A stretch of 64,000 nucleotides of DNA from Cyclospora cayetanensis (taxonomy: Eukaryota; Apicomplexa; Conoidasida; Eucoccidiorida; Eimeriidae): the NCBI RefSeq assembly GCF_002999335.1, contig NW_020312065.1, positions 1 to 64,000 of the forward strand. Reading direction: 5' to 3'. Below are positions 22,901-34,949 of the stretch, in pieces. A program made the position numbers and the translations under genes. The notes under the pieces were generated by a model. It ran no database searches, was not told where the DNA came from, and saw only the letters and a list, made by a program, of their open reading frames with translations. Every line of letters begins with the position of its first letter. Position 1 is the first letter of the stretch.

Positions 22901-25900
22901 AAGTACTGGTGAGAAGAAGAGAGCATGCAAAAGACGCCCTCAGAAATAGGTCCCCAGCAAGAAGTTCCAGCTCGTGCGAAGGCTCAAAATGAAAAATCTG
23001 CCCCCTGAACCTCCCCTGTAGAGCGTTGCGCACTTGTCTCTCTTATCGTCGATAAGGCTCTGGGCCTCCTGATACGTCAGAGCCGCAGAAGACTTGATAA
23101 TCGTCTTGTGAAAGCACGTTTGCAGAATGTTTGCATCAGCGTCCATCTCCCAGAGAACTGAGAAGGCAAGACGCTCACGGCCTCCCCTGAGAGACAGCAC
23201 AACAGCCGATCATCGGGTGGATGCACGTAAATCATATATTTGTGTATACATATGTATATATACGTATATATATATATATATGCATCTCGCAACCAATATC
23301 ATAAGGACCCTGAAGAGTAGAAGCAGTATGGTGCGGAGAACGCAAACGAACAGACATTGCAAAGCCCCTTTCCCTTCGTACCACTAGCGCCACGCATGCA
23401 CCTATTTTCTCTCAGTCTCTGCAAGTGCAGCCATCTCTTTCTTTTTTGTATTAGGCCCCCCTCCCCCCGCACCCATCACCATTAAGGGCCTCCACATACA
23501 CTAATGAGCAAAGATCCGTCGTCAGCAGCGCTGGCAGCATGTCTGTCCTTCTCTCCACCAGATATACCGTCGTACAGCGCTCCGCAGCCTCAATGTCGAG
23601 CTGTGTGTCTGCAAACCCCCAAACCTTCAATCGCCCCCGATCAATCTCATCGGCCTCTCATCAAACACCGTTCGAGAAAGCTATATTTAAGAGCAGATAT
23701 CGCGTCTACTTCGGCCTTAAGCACACCCCCTCTCAGATACACTTCCTCGCATAGGATCCAATTACGCTGGACGTTGCGTCTTGGCTGTCTCCACCCATTC
23801 ATAGTAGCCCCTTGTTTTGTGCTTGATAGCTCCCCTACCTGGCCTCAGAAAGTGCGTCACGTCTGCAATGTGGACGCCTACGCGCAGCCGGCCATTCGAG
23901 AGCCGCTCGAGCGAAAGCGCATCGTCAATATCCTTGCAGTTAGGAGGATCAATGCTGCATGTCAGCACAGACCGAAGATCCAACCGTCGTGCTTTCTCAG
24001 AGGGCGACAGCAGAGAGGGCGTCCAGTCCGGAGGAGGCAGGCACCGCATGGCCGCCTGTGAAAACTCCCGTTGCGTAATGCCTTGCTCCCGCAGAATCAA
24101 ATCTCTGCAAAGAAACCCAGTGCGAACGGAACACCTAAAACACTGCACGATACGGCGGAGAGAAGAGAGCCAGCACTCGATCGGCATTCAACCCAAGAAA
24201 CAAAGGTGTACAGGTGCATGGAACCCGCAATCTTAACATAGCTACGTTGGGATGCGCGCGCGCATTGACACACAAACACCCTGCCACATGCACACAAACA
24301 TACATACATATATAATCAAAGAAAGCCCTGCCCTGCCTCCACCAGTCCCATAAAAACAAAGACGCACCCCTCGGCTTTGCGGTCCCCAAAAGAGCCAAGT
24401 ATTTCCGTCCAGTGCCCCTGAGGGAGTGAATCGCAAGGCAGGTAAAAAGTGCGAGTTGCAGGAGTTTCCTCCAGAGAGCCATCCAAGGACTCCTGGATCC
24501 GACTGGATTTTCAGTTTCTTGCCGCAAACACTTCGAAAGGACAACATTGCCAAGAGGACTCTTAAAAGGCTCGCAGCAGACGCTGGCGACCAGCCAGGGG
24601 GCGCGGTTACGCAGAGAAAGCCGAGCGGAGGGCACATACACAGCGAAAGACACAATAAATATGTGCAAAGTGGATTTGAAAAGGGCCAAAGGGACGCTCC
24701 AACATCGTTCTCCCTACCCTGGGGAGCCTATGATATCGATCCCACGAGTCCACCGCCACAACGAGCCGCTTGCCATCCAGTTCGCGCGACTGTCTTGTCT
24801 GCCAGAGCAACCAGAGCACCCTCAAAAAAACAAGGCTTCCTAAAGAACGGCTCCTTGAAAAGCCTTAGCAGTGGGCCTTCCCAGGGTGGACACCGTTGCT
24901 TTGCGACTCACTCGCTACTACGTGCTAGGGGCCTCAAGGAGAGGCACCTCGCGCAAAGACGCGCGAGCCTCAAGGCTTAAGTCAAAGGGCCCAAGGGCTC
25001 ACCTTGATGACGACGTTAGGGTTGCGGCGGTCCGCGGGAACGAAAATGCGCTCTACAGAGGCAGATGAGGGCATGCTCAGCGCTGCAGCGAAGCGCACAG
25101 TCATAGATCTACGTGGATGAAGGGTTCCTAGAAGAAATCGTGGGGAATCTATCAATGGCACTGCGCGGCTGAAGAAATAGGGAAAAGGGACGACAGTATC
25201 GCATAGATGAGAGCGCGATACAGAGCGGAATGCAAAAGCTCTCCTGACCCTTCACTTCGTCGATGGGTCTTAACGTCCCGCAAAATTCCCTGCGTCCTCG
25301 GCGGATAATTGCCACCACGCGGCCTTCCCTCAGAGAAGAGCACGATGGTTTATTTGTCTCCGGATCTTTGACGGTTTCGACTTCCCCCTCGCCTCCGTCG
25401 TCTGCAAAGAGGTCTGCCTCTTCATTGACTTCTTTAAGTTCTGCCGAGAGACCCGCTCCTCCTTCCTCTACAGGAGGGGCCTGGGGAACCTCTGGCCTAG
25501 GATCCGCAGCCGATATCGGGTTATCTGAGATTATTTCTACAGCAACTACGTCGCCTTCGAACGCCCGATTCAAGTTCGTCCGACCGACTATACGGACTTC
25601 TTCCCCTGTACGCAGGGGCGTCAAGCAACAGAAGAGCGAGCAGCAGAAGGGGTGCATTTGCGGATTCTTTTAATGCTCAAAAGGCCCTTGTTGTGCGAGG
25701 ATCCTTTGAGATGGGGCGGGTGTGTGGGAAGAAAAGGCGGGAGGAAGACTAAAGGGGTCCTCAGTCAGCCCTCCAGGGTCATTTATGAACATGACCCTTA
25801 AGGAATCAATTTCATACAGAACCCTCTCTTTCCTTCCCAGCGACCTCTCCCAATTTCTTTCCCCTTGTTCTCCCTCTTGCACTCAAAAGGCTTTTTGGCA

Positions 25901-27860
25901 CGCCCCCTAGAGTGCACTGTGCGTACACTGCGCCTACCAGCAGCGAAAACAAGACCCCGCCAGTTGCAGTCCGAGAGCATCCTGAGTTTGCCCTGCAAAA
26001 TATCCCCTCGTTTCAGGCTTTCGGCAATGCGCTGCTCCGACCAGTGGGCCTCATAGAAAGCCTTAGAAGCGCTGCCCTCAGCCCCTCCAGCGTCTTCCAC
26101 GTCCTAAGGGCCACCACGAAGCACAGCCGCATGCGAGCAGGCGCATGCATCAGCACTCAACTAGCGAAGCGCGTGCAGCATGCATTCTGGACAGGAACCA
26201 CTTAAAGAGCTCTCCAGCACGGGAGACCACAGGACGAGCGAAGGAGGCAAAAGCAGAGGTCGGCAGGGGACGGTGCAAAGAACGGGGGGGAAGCAGAAGG
26301 AGGAAGGAGCGCGGCGATACATCATGACTGACAAGCTGAGCCAGCTGCTCCCCAGAATTCGGAAATTCATCTTTCACACTTTCCAGGTACTCCATGACCG
26401 TCTGCACGTCCAAGCCGAGCGCCTCGGCCCTTGCCTGAGCCAAAGGAAAACGGATGCGCAACTCAAAGAGAAAGCCTTTTTGTTATTTGCACGCCGCGCG
26501 CATCCAGAAGCGCACAAACACGCGACCAATCCTTATATCCCACGCGTCGCAACTTCTCTCCACGATGCAAACCGCCCTTAGCACCTTTGTACTGCCGCCT
26601 CCTTGGCAGTACAAAGGTGCTAAGGGGTCCCTGCGACGGCAACGTTCCCCTTGCAAGTGCACACCTTTAAGCTCGGATCGTGCGTCAACACTGTTACCCG
26701 TGGTCCACCCCCCCCGACGGCTAAGTCTGCTGCCTCCTGCGGCGGCTGCGTTGCTGCAGCAAGGGCTGCCGCGTGGCACTGAAGCCACTGGGCTGCAACA
26801 CAGAGGCCCCTCGCCTCATACTCTTTAAGTGTCTCTTCTGCAGCGACATGCATGCATAAGTGCATGCATACACACACAGATATAGACACGCACATAAACA
26901 TAGAACAAAGAGAAAACGGACTCGCAGAAAGACTGGACGGCGCACAGAGGGACCCCAAATGTGTGCACTCCAAGGAAGCGTCGCACGCGCAAGCTATGGA
27001 AAAGCCTGCCAACCAATCATCGCCTGCGGCAAGCTGAATCTGCCGGCCATCAGTGTGAAAGGGTGGCGCAGCCTCCAAGAAGCGCGCTAAGGGGTCTCTC
27101 ACCGTCCGTTGGTTGCACAAACGTCTGCGAGAAAAACTCATTCGGGAAAAGGCAAAAGCATTTTGGACTGTCGCCAGGGCTCGCGCCCTCTCCACAGAGG
27201 GCTCTGAGCCGTCCATACACCTGGAGGTTCTTGGCGCGCACCTGAAAGGGAAACCAGACATGCATTCACGCCTTCCTTTTTAACCGCGTCATCATGGCAG
27301 AGCCAGCCAGGCCTAGAGAGACACCGAGTAACACCATCGCCTCACAAAAAAGGGCGAAGCAAGGCCAGCAGCACCACAAGCAAACGCCGCGGCAGCGTCA
27401 AAGGCAGCATCGGACCTGATTGAGGACTGTCGAAAGAATGAGGCAATTCCTCATGCAGGGGTCCGTCTCCACAAAGTCGATGAACGCCAGGAGCAAGGCT
27501 GCATCCGGCACGAGAACGCGATCCTCAGCGCGCAAACTTCCTGCAGCAGCAACGTCAACAGAAGCGGGTGCACCGCTAAATTATCATCTGCTTGGTTTCT
27601 TCAAAACCAAAGCCAGCGAGGGGGCGCAGGACGCTGTTCACAAATTCCTAAGGGGAGCAACAACAACAACCGTGTGACATAGTTCATAAGATACCTGCAG
27701 CTTTGGCCGGATCCCCGCAGAGACAGCATTCTCTGAATCCGCATGGAATGTCGTCTCTAAGATACACCTCACGAACTGTCTTGCGCACCCTGCCTCGCTT
27801 CGTTATCTTGAAATATGAGAGATGGCGCGCTGCACTCTCTACGCCGGCCTCCGCCTCCAT
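19907..27860 (-). CDS. DIS3: DIS3/Rrp44, RNB exoribonuclease of the RNA exosome
   Basis: Twenty exons, all phase-consistent, total 3,078 nt (1,025 residues). Exons: 27860-27695, 27540-27416, 27241-27103, 26837-26665, 26434-26333, 26103-25938, 25605-25249, 25052-25003, 24798-24718, 24417-24368, 24104-23839, 23608-23500, 23186-23034, 22702-22423, 22299-22142, 21819-21714, 21423-21187, 20806-20623, 20341-20206, 19946-19907. Order: the CR3 cysteine motif with [12 protein letters not shown] domain (about 60-215), two cold-shock domains, RNB (from about 470) and a C-terminal S1 domain ending in [10 protein letters not shown]. The RNB site is intact: Asp522, Asp528, Asp530 and Asp531 in [14 protein letters not shown], and [13 protein letters not shown]. 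The enzyme degrades and trims RNA 3' to 5' in the nuclear and cytoplasmic exosome. The PIN site looks degenerate: Asp68 and Asp197 remain, but the expected Glu is Gln97 and the third Asp is Ala152. Several introns hold microsatellites. Confidence 0.95.
21099..21180 (+). repeat. TG/TC microsatellite in DIS3 intron 17
   Basis: Imperfect TGTGTG, TCTCTC and TGTCTG units immediately downstream of the exon 17 donor (coding strand). Confidence 0.9.
21824..21876 (+). repeat. ATACAC/CATA microsatellite in DIS3 intron 15
   Basis: Imperfect CATA and CACA repeats just upstream, on the coding strand, of the exon 16 acceptor. Confidence 0.85.
23240..23282 (+). repeat. TA-rich microsatellite in DIS3 intron 12
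   Basis: Alternating TATA with interspersed C and G between exons 12 and 13. Confidence 0.85.
26575..26626. repeat. Perfect 22-bp inverted repeat with 8-nt loop
   Basis: The left arm, 26575-26596, begins CCCTTAGCACC. The right arm, 26605-26626, ends GGTGCTAAGGG and is its exact reverse complement; the loop is 26597-26604. It lies in intron 4 of DIS3 and would fold as a long hairpin in the pre-mRNA of either strand. No flanking duplication or transposase is seen. Confidence 0.9.
26848..26907 (+). repeat. TGCATGCA palindromes plus CA/TA repeat in DIS3 intron 3
   Basis: Two TGCATGCAT units about 13 nt apart, followed by CACACA and CATAAACATA. The TGCATGC motif recurs in the window (for example near 5403, 12212, 50008 and 54104). 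Confidence 0.7.
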
Positions 27861-30800
27861 GGTTTGCCGCAGTCAGATCTTTTGCCGCCTGTTTTTCTGC
27901 CGCAGCGTCCCCTCAAGGGAAGAGCTAATTCGACACGATGGCAACAGGATGAACACGCACAGCACTGCCGATGCCTGTCCCTCGCCCCGGTGATTCAACA
28001 AGCGATGAGCGGCGCGAAGAAGGAACTCGACGACACAGTGAGCGGAGAACGGCCCTAGGGGCCCTTCGCCGTGCTTGCTGATTCGCTCTGTCTTCCTTCG
28101 GTGGCTTGCTTGCTGAGAATCGACTCTGTTGCCAGCTGCTCTCCCCTTCGTTGCCGCCGTTGCAGCCATGAATGCCTAATAGCTGCCAGTTTCGGTCCAA
28201 GGAGATCCATAAAAGGGGGAGTTCGCGGCAGAGAGGAACCTCGGGGGGCCCAACAAGGCTTGTAGGGGGCCCGCCTGCCTTCGGCGTTACACGAACAAGA
28301 ATCTCAACGGTTAAATATACCGAGAAGCCGCGCTTCAGGTGCCCATTTTTATACGAAATTGGAGCAGTTCTTCTGCTTGAGGAGAAGCAACTAGCAGACA
28401 GGAGCCCAAAAAGGTTCGTGGGGTCGGTCCGCAGGGACCAGCGGGACAGCCCCATGGGGATTTCCCGTTGCATATCAGCCATCCACCGCGTCAGCAAATA
28501 TCCCAACACCCTCTTGTATTCTCCCCTGACGACGCTGATTCCAGGCTGCTTCTTTACCTCGAGGAGGCATAAGATGCTCTCATCTGCCCAAAAGGGTGCG
28601 AGAGGGTAGTGAGCGTTTGCTAGCGCCACATGCAGAGGAGGCCTCGACATGATGGCCTCCTTGAGCGTGTTTCAGATGCGACTACTGCATTTCTTCAGGG
28701 AAACCTGGCACCTGGAAAGCCATTCGAATCTGTTAAAGGGAGGCTAATGTCTAATCTGTACTGGGTGACGTTCCCTCACCTGGCATAAGACCACACACAG
28801 TGTCTGGGTTGACGTCAAAGCGAACCAAACAATTCATAGTTGGCTGCACCCTCAGATTAATCAGTTTGACCATATGCACGCAGATGTGCAGACAGCCAAA
28901 GGGCAGCTCATAATGCACATCCTCATCGCACAGATATACGCAAGTCCTACACCGAGTTCAGTGCGTGCATACTCGGATCCAACGAGGCATTTCGATAACC
29001 TCTTGACCTGGTCTGTGGTTCCCCTTGTATGGCTGTGCCTAGGCAGGTAAGGACTTTGTGGCAATGGTGTGGATACCGGCTGGCTGCGTCGCAGGTCACC
29101 TAACACGGCAAAACTCCCATAGGACTGGTATGCGAGGAACTTCTGAATAGTTCGCTGCCTGTTGGCAATACGCTTTTTATATTAAGCTGCATGGAGTGTA
29201 GCCACGGCTGTTGCTTGCTGGGAAGGCGCTAGGACAACTTGAATTAGGGGCAGTCGACAGGCCCTTGTAGGCACACGAGGTGAGGTGGCCGTCTGAGGCA
29301 TGTGAAAATCCCTCAGCACTTCAGGCACTAGAAGTGATGAGGATTGGGACACCTTGGTGATGAGCTAGTGGCTCCTAACCAATTATTTGGCGATGGTGGA
29401 TTAAAGGGGACCTAAAACGCGACACTGGGAATGTGATTTAGAGACAATGCTGTTTGAATATGAACCGCGTTTGCTTCTTCCCTGATGCAATGGGAACATT
29501 CAGAGGACAATTGTCGAGGCATGAGTGCCCAGAAGTATCAACAACTCGAGAGTTTGTCACAAGGGGCGCAAACTCGCAGGGGCAGAAAGCGAGAAGTATT
29601 AGAGAACAAGGATGTGGCTGGAGCCAACCTCAGGCCTCCCTGCCCTTTCTCTGCACCCAGCGACAGCCGTTCTGTCCCTGTGCAGCTTGAATTAAGGGGC
29701 ATGGCCCTCTGAGTTTTTGTTCAGGGAATTCCAGCTCATTGAGCCAATAACTTCCTTGTATGCAGGACATGTGGACTGATGCTCTAGAAACAGCTATAGA
29801 AATACTTTTTGCTTTGTCATGGAATAAAAGGAAGTCCTCTTATATGGCTATTTCTGAGGTGGCAAAGAAGGACCAAGTCGTTTTTTTCCAGGGATAAGTA
29901 CAATATGGCAGATGTATACGCCTTTTGTATACGGCGCGTTACCTTTTAGCACATCTGCACGTTATTGAACCCACTGAGAAGACCAGCATGCGCGTGGAAT
30001 TGCATAATGTAAGGCAGTATAAAAAGACACAGCGTTTGTTCTCATAGTATGAGACTGCCCCACTCTCCCGCAAATAAACCTTAAGAGCAATCAGCTAATT
30101 CATTACTTTCATTGGATTTTGGTCGATACTTCGAATGTGACGAAGAATCCCGCCCTATAAAGGATGATCCTAGACCTCGAATGCAGTGAAAAGCTCCTCG
30201 GGCCTATTAGGCGCTCGAGGGTTCGGTGTACTGATACCGGACATGGTCATGGAGGAGCTAAAATACGGACTAGTTTAATTCCAATCTGCACTACTGGGCG
30301 GCACCCACACAAAAGTCCTCGTGCAACTGAAAAGAGAGTGGCCATGCACAAAGCTGAAGGTGACAGAGCGTAGTGGAATGATCTCAAGGCTTGAGAATAG
30401 GCCGGGCCATAGCCAACCGGGCAGACTGTTTTGGTTGGCGGTATAGGGTCTCGCTGTATTTGCCATCATGGCTTGACACAACGAATGAAATACAGAAAAT
30501 TGGCCGTATCATTACTGGCATGACTTCAGAACCTCCGTAGCTTTTAAGTACATGAGTTTGTGTCTACAGACACTGAGTCCCTTAAGGGTGTTGGGCGTGC
30601 CTGCGCGTTGCCATCTGCACCAAAGTAGCATAATCAGGGCAAAAAGAGGAATCCAGAGTATTTATGTATAGAGGCTTTTCTCATTCTTAAATGGAGGCCT
30701 TGCCAGAGACTGTTTTGCAGCGCTGGACAAGAGTATCTCGAGCCAATTCCCGTTGTGCACTTACGCCCACACAGATATATCTGAGCTCCAAAGGACAAAT

Positions 30801-31322
30801 AAAGTGTACCCAAACCGGAAAACACTTTTTAATGCTGGATAGTTCACTAAAGCTGCAATTTATCTGTACAACTTTTGGATGCCTCAGAAAGGACGCGGCT
30901 CGTCTCGAGAGTCGTCTGCAGGCTCCACCATCCATGGTCACGAGAAATCTGCCAGATGCAAGACGAATACCTCTATTACAGCGTATTCATTTACTTGACT
31001 ACTAAAGTATACTTCGAATGGAGCCAAATAGAACAGTCTTTCATCCCATCCTCAGTGAAATGTTATTTGTGCAGCCATGGTTTGCCCTCCGTTCATAGGC
31101 TGAATACTGCAAGAGTAGCCTCTGCTAACTTTTTTGTATCTGGGATCCTACATCCAGGATCACTGTCTTTGAAACACCTGGGTACATTGCTTTCAACAAA
31201 GTGAAACCGCATGGCAACTTGTTCTCCTAATCCTTTGGTCTCTGCCGGCACCTGGATTGTGGCGCGGACGACAACAGACTCAGCGCCGTGAAGCCCGTCA
31301 TCCTCGGCATCAGACCTATAAC
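27861..31322. other. 3.4-kb intergenic stretch
   Basis: Divergent spacer between DIS3 and the EF-hand membrane protein. A 241-residue minus-strand frame (28650-27925) lies just upstream of the DIS3 start, without recognisable motifs; a plus-strand frame overlaps it. From about 29 kb on the DNA looks less GC-rich and holds only short frames. Confidence 0.45.
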
Positions 31323-32294
31323 ATGGAAGATTCTGGAGAACGTCTTCGTGAAGTATCCATATCTTTGTCGGTCGATGATGAGCAAACTGGCCAACACCCA
31401 CTGCTGCAACATTCTGCTGACGAGGAGAGCCAACATGGAAGCGAAGACTATCCGCCAAAGGGTGATTCTAAGAGCCCCGAAATCCAAAAGGACAAGGAGA
31501 TTATGAAGGCAGCACTGGCCAGAGGACACTTGATGGCGCGTAAAGCGGCGAGAAAAGGTTATGAGAAGTCTAAGCTCTTCGTGGCCAATCAATATACCCT
31601 ATTTAAACAAGACGCCAAGAGAGGCCCCAAGATCATCAGATGGATGAGTATTGTGGCGTGTATTCTCTTGCTTCCTGGAATCTTTGTCGATTTGATAACC
31701 ATGGCTCTCACACTGAGCCCTGCTGAAGTGCTGACGGACATATACGGCATCCTTGGTTCTGTGCTGGTCCTCGCTGCAGAATTCTCCCGGAAGAGCACTC
31801 GCTTTGGTGTCAGAGCAATGCTCCACTATTACGTGCGTTTCGTGGAATTCAGTGCTGGTCGTGGGATGGTGCAGCTGTACGTGGCCTCAACATGCGTTTC
31901 CCTGCACAATCTTTTGAACCTCCTGAAGTTCCTCCCGGGTGTCGCCCTCCTCCTTTGCGGCATCGTCAATATTATTTGGGGCACTTACGCTGCGTGCAAA
32001 CTAAATTCAATGCTTGCCAGGCTCAGAGACGCCGAGGGAGGAGATGTAGGCTCTAAGCCTATGACGGAACAGTTGGATTTGATAGAGCGCAAGTTTGAGG
32101 CCATGGATAGGCGGGGAGACGGGTTACTCTCCAAAGACGACTTAAGAGAGGCAGTAGTTGAAATGAATCTCATGATGGATGCGCTTGAACTTGATGCGGT
32201 CTTTGAGTACATGGACAAAGATGGAAACGGATTCATCAGTAAAGACGAATTCGAAAGCTGGTGGCTCGCCAATAAAGGTGTCAAGGTTCTATAG
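31323..32294 (+). CDS. EF-hand membrane protein, TVP15/COPI-associated-like
   Basis: A single exon of 323 residues from the ATG at 31323. The first 75 residues are acidic and polar (cytosolic, likely disordered), followed by a basic helix. About four hydrophobic segments follow (roughly residues 100-125, 133-152, 175-195 and 200-225). The layout resembles the COPI-associated/TVP15 family of Golgi membrane proteins. The C-terminus carries two EF-hands: loop 1, DRRGDGLLSKDD (about 262-273), has a poor third position and Asp at position 12; loop 2, DKDGNGFISKDE (about 298-309), is canonical. The protein therefore probably senses calcium at a Golgi or secretory membrane. The TVP15 assignment is a topology-level inference; the EF-hands are certain. 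Confidence 0.75.
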   Translation: MEDSGERLREVSISLSVDDEQTGQHPLLQHSADEESQHGSEDYPPKGDSKSPEIQKDKEIMKAALARGHLMARKAARKGYEKSKLFVANQYTLFKQDAKRGPKIIRWMSIVACILLLPGIFVDLITMALTLSPAEVLTDIYGILGSVLVLAAEFSRKSTRFGVRAMLHYYVRFVEFSAGRGMVQLYVASTCVSLHNLLNLLKFLPGVALLLCGIVNIIWGTYAACKLNSMLARLRDAEGGDVGSKPMTEQLDLIERKFEAMDRRGDGLLSKDDLREAVVEMNLMMDALELDAVFEYMDKDGNGFISKDEFESWWLANKGVKVL

Positions 32295-33455
32295 TAAATG
32301 TAACCGCATACTTCTCTCCACTGCGAGTAATACCATTGTACATAGCTTTTAATTCAGTTGTTGCCCCCTAAAATATTGTTCTAGAGCACAGTTCCTGGAC
32401 CAAGTATCCCCCACCGGACGGACGACGTAGCTGTGGATGCATCTAGGCAAACTAGAGGCCTTCTACCCCTCTCGTGGCCGTATTGATGGACTTTACACTA
32501 AATTCTGAACGCCAATGTGACTGAGTTCAGCGTTTTTTTCTTTGCATGCAATGCGGGTTGGTGCATTCCGCTTTGCTGGGCAGATTCTTTTGTTACACAG
32601 CACCCTATATGAGCTTTCACATCCCCGTCTAAAATATGCAAGAGCAGATATGTTACATCTGACTAATGCTTTGTATGTGAAAGAGTGCTGCCTCCGTGTA
32701 CTACACTGCAGTGAAAAGGCTTGCCGATGGTGTTGCAACAGGGAACGCTACCGGTCAGTGATTTGCCTACGTATTTCATCTCATACTTTCACACAATGTT
32801 ATGCTGCTTATTTCGTATCGTAACCGTTGCCTCCTAGCGGCTTGGGGGCTTGCCGCTTGATCAACTATGTGCGAGGTGAGCAGTACAATGCAGTATCATA
32901 TGCACTTGCAGACCCAGTCTAAGACCTGTCATGGTGGGTGATTGGGGGAGAAACCTTGATTTGTGCAGGGGTATGCGCCTTTGAAATCAGAACAGAGACT
33001 GTCACCGGTTTCCCAGGTGGACCCGTAAATCCATGCAGTAGTGCGCGATCTTCCACTAACAGAATATAGGTCACATTTTCGAAATACTTATATGTGTGCA
33101 AGAGACGTTTGAGCTAGTTGATACATGAAATAGCTTGATACCGTCGTAAAGCGTTGCTCAAACTACAGAGTGCCAACAGCGAATCGCCACACTGTCAGTA
33201 TAGACAATACTGTTTGCCGTGATAAAGCGCTTCACTTGACATAAAGACCTCATGGGTTTGCATTACTTGGCAAAGCCCAATTTATGGCTAATCTTTATCG
33301 AAACTACTACCTAATGCGGCATGTAGGATTCCAGGAAAAACTATGTTAATTTTTTCCCTCGACTTTTGGGTTTACATACAGCTGCAATATTTGCTCCCCG
33401 ACAGTTTGGCGAATTTATCGGAACCAAGCGTCAATTCAGCACGCCCGTCACGAAA
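32295..33455. other. Intergenic stretch, no gene seen
   Basis: Short frames only, on both strands. AT-richer than the flanking exons. Confidence 0.5.
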
Positions 33456-34658
33456 ATGACAGGCTTTTCCTTGTTGTATTTCATGTTTCTGCCCGGCCTT
33501 CTTCATATCTCTCGGTGTGACGCTCAAGCGGCACCAGCAGCTCAGACGGACCAACCAATTCAAAATGCAAATGGAACTGGTGCTACATCAGGTGGTGAAG
33601 CGATGGACATTCCGAACGTCGACGTTAACATTGTTCCCCAAAAAAGGTGACAATGTTGCATCTTTACATGCTTTGGCGGTATATCTCAACTGTATTTGCG
33701 ACCGCAGCTGGCAATCATCGAGAGCCGCTTTAGCTGAGCTACGGCGGAAGTTCAGTCAGTTCATTCGCGATGGTAATTTTGCAGCTTTTCTTCCTCAAGA
33801 TTCGCCAAAAGCTTTTAAAATTTTGGGTCTGCCACAGAAATAAGCCGTTCTGCTCATGCCTGGGCGCGCCAATTGAATTCGGCCAAGAGAGGAGGAAGTG
33901 AGGCAGCTTACACAAATGCTCTCTGAGTAGAATGTACAGGATTCTCCAGCTGCTGAGACACTTGGAGTGTTTAACTCTTTACCGGTTAGTAAAGAATAGG
34001 GGGCATGATGGAATACAAGCAAGGCTACCAGCCGCATGGACACCATGCTATTGAATGATCATTGAAACTGCAGAATTCCCATGCTAAGCAGCCACCAGTT
34101 GCACGCTTTCAAGCCATTACGCCTCTTTTTACAGGTAAAGACACTTCGAATTTTGCAGTACACCTCTCAGTAAGACACCGGGGCAGCAGACCAGCAGGCA
34201 GCAACGCAAGGACTGGGAGGTGCCGGGTCAGGGGCTGCGTTGCAGGACCTCTTCAACAGCAACAAGGTAACCGCATAAAGCTTATAGTGCACGCAATTTA
34301 GTCATATTATTGATGGGCAACTGCTCAGGCAGGAGCCTTCCTAGATAGTACTCAGGGTGTCACTGCTGGTCAGTATTTGGAAGCACTCGCCGAGGCAGTC
34401 GCACACCAGGTTAGAAGAGGCATTATCTTATTTCTTTGGGCGTTTTTGGTTAGCCCCAGCCACTTTTCTTTCCAGGACAAGAGTTCAGGAGACATTTCTG
34501 AAGTGCCACAACAGCTGCAAACGTCCTCAAGTGAAGTGCTTAGACATGATGAGCTGGTGTCTTCTAAGCAAGACGAGACAGCAAATGCCACAAATTTAAC
34601 TCTTGGGCATTCAGAATTGCAAGAGGGTCCCATTGCCCCTCCACCCGTTGTGGACTAA
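33456..34658 (+). CDS. Small secreted protein of unknown function
   Basis: A five-exon model keeps phase throughout: 33456-33646, 33708-33772, 34175-34266, 34329-34409 and 34476-34658 (203 residues). The ATG opens a signal peptide (MTGFSLLYFMFLPGLLHISRC). The mature protein is polar, Ala/Gln/Gly/Ser-rich and low in cysteine, with a basic helix (ALAELRRKFSQF) in exon 2, an Ala/Gly/Gln stretch in exon 3, an Ala/Glu helix in exon 4 and an acidic Ser/Glu-rich tail ending PPPVVD. No known domain. Exons 4 and 5 are well supported. The exon 2-3 junction is weak (its acceptor, CAGTAAG, is unusual). If exon 2 is instead read through, a 108-residue protein ends at 33843 and exons 3-5 belong to another gene. 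The composition fits dense-granule, microneme or wall cargo, but no assignment is possible. Confidence 0.5.
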
Positions 34659-34949
34659 TTACTTAAACTGCTCTCATGGGCATATCTAAGTGCCACATAT
34701 ACTGGGAAATATGCTTTTTTACGCCCTGTTTCCATGTGTAACTATGTCACTTTAGCTGCTCCCTCCGCTCTATCATTCATTTTGCCAACAAACTGGAGTT
34801 TCTTTGTAGAAAACGGATGTCTCTTGCTATTGCCCATCGCCTTTTGTCACGGCCCTCTACTGGATTGTTTGCGTCTTCAACTTCAATGAAGACCATTCCA
34901 AGAGAGGCTCCGGTCTACTTCCCTCATCCGACACTATCCTTGATCTGCT

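Noticed and set aside
27925..28650. 241-residue minus-strand frame upstream of DIS3
   Set aside because: No recognisable domain; an opposing plus-strand frame of similar quality overlaps it; it may be 5' flank of DIS3.
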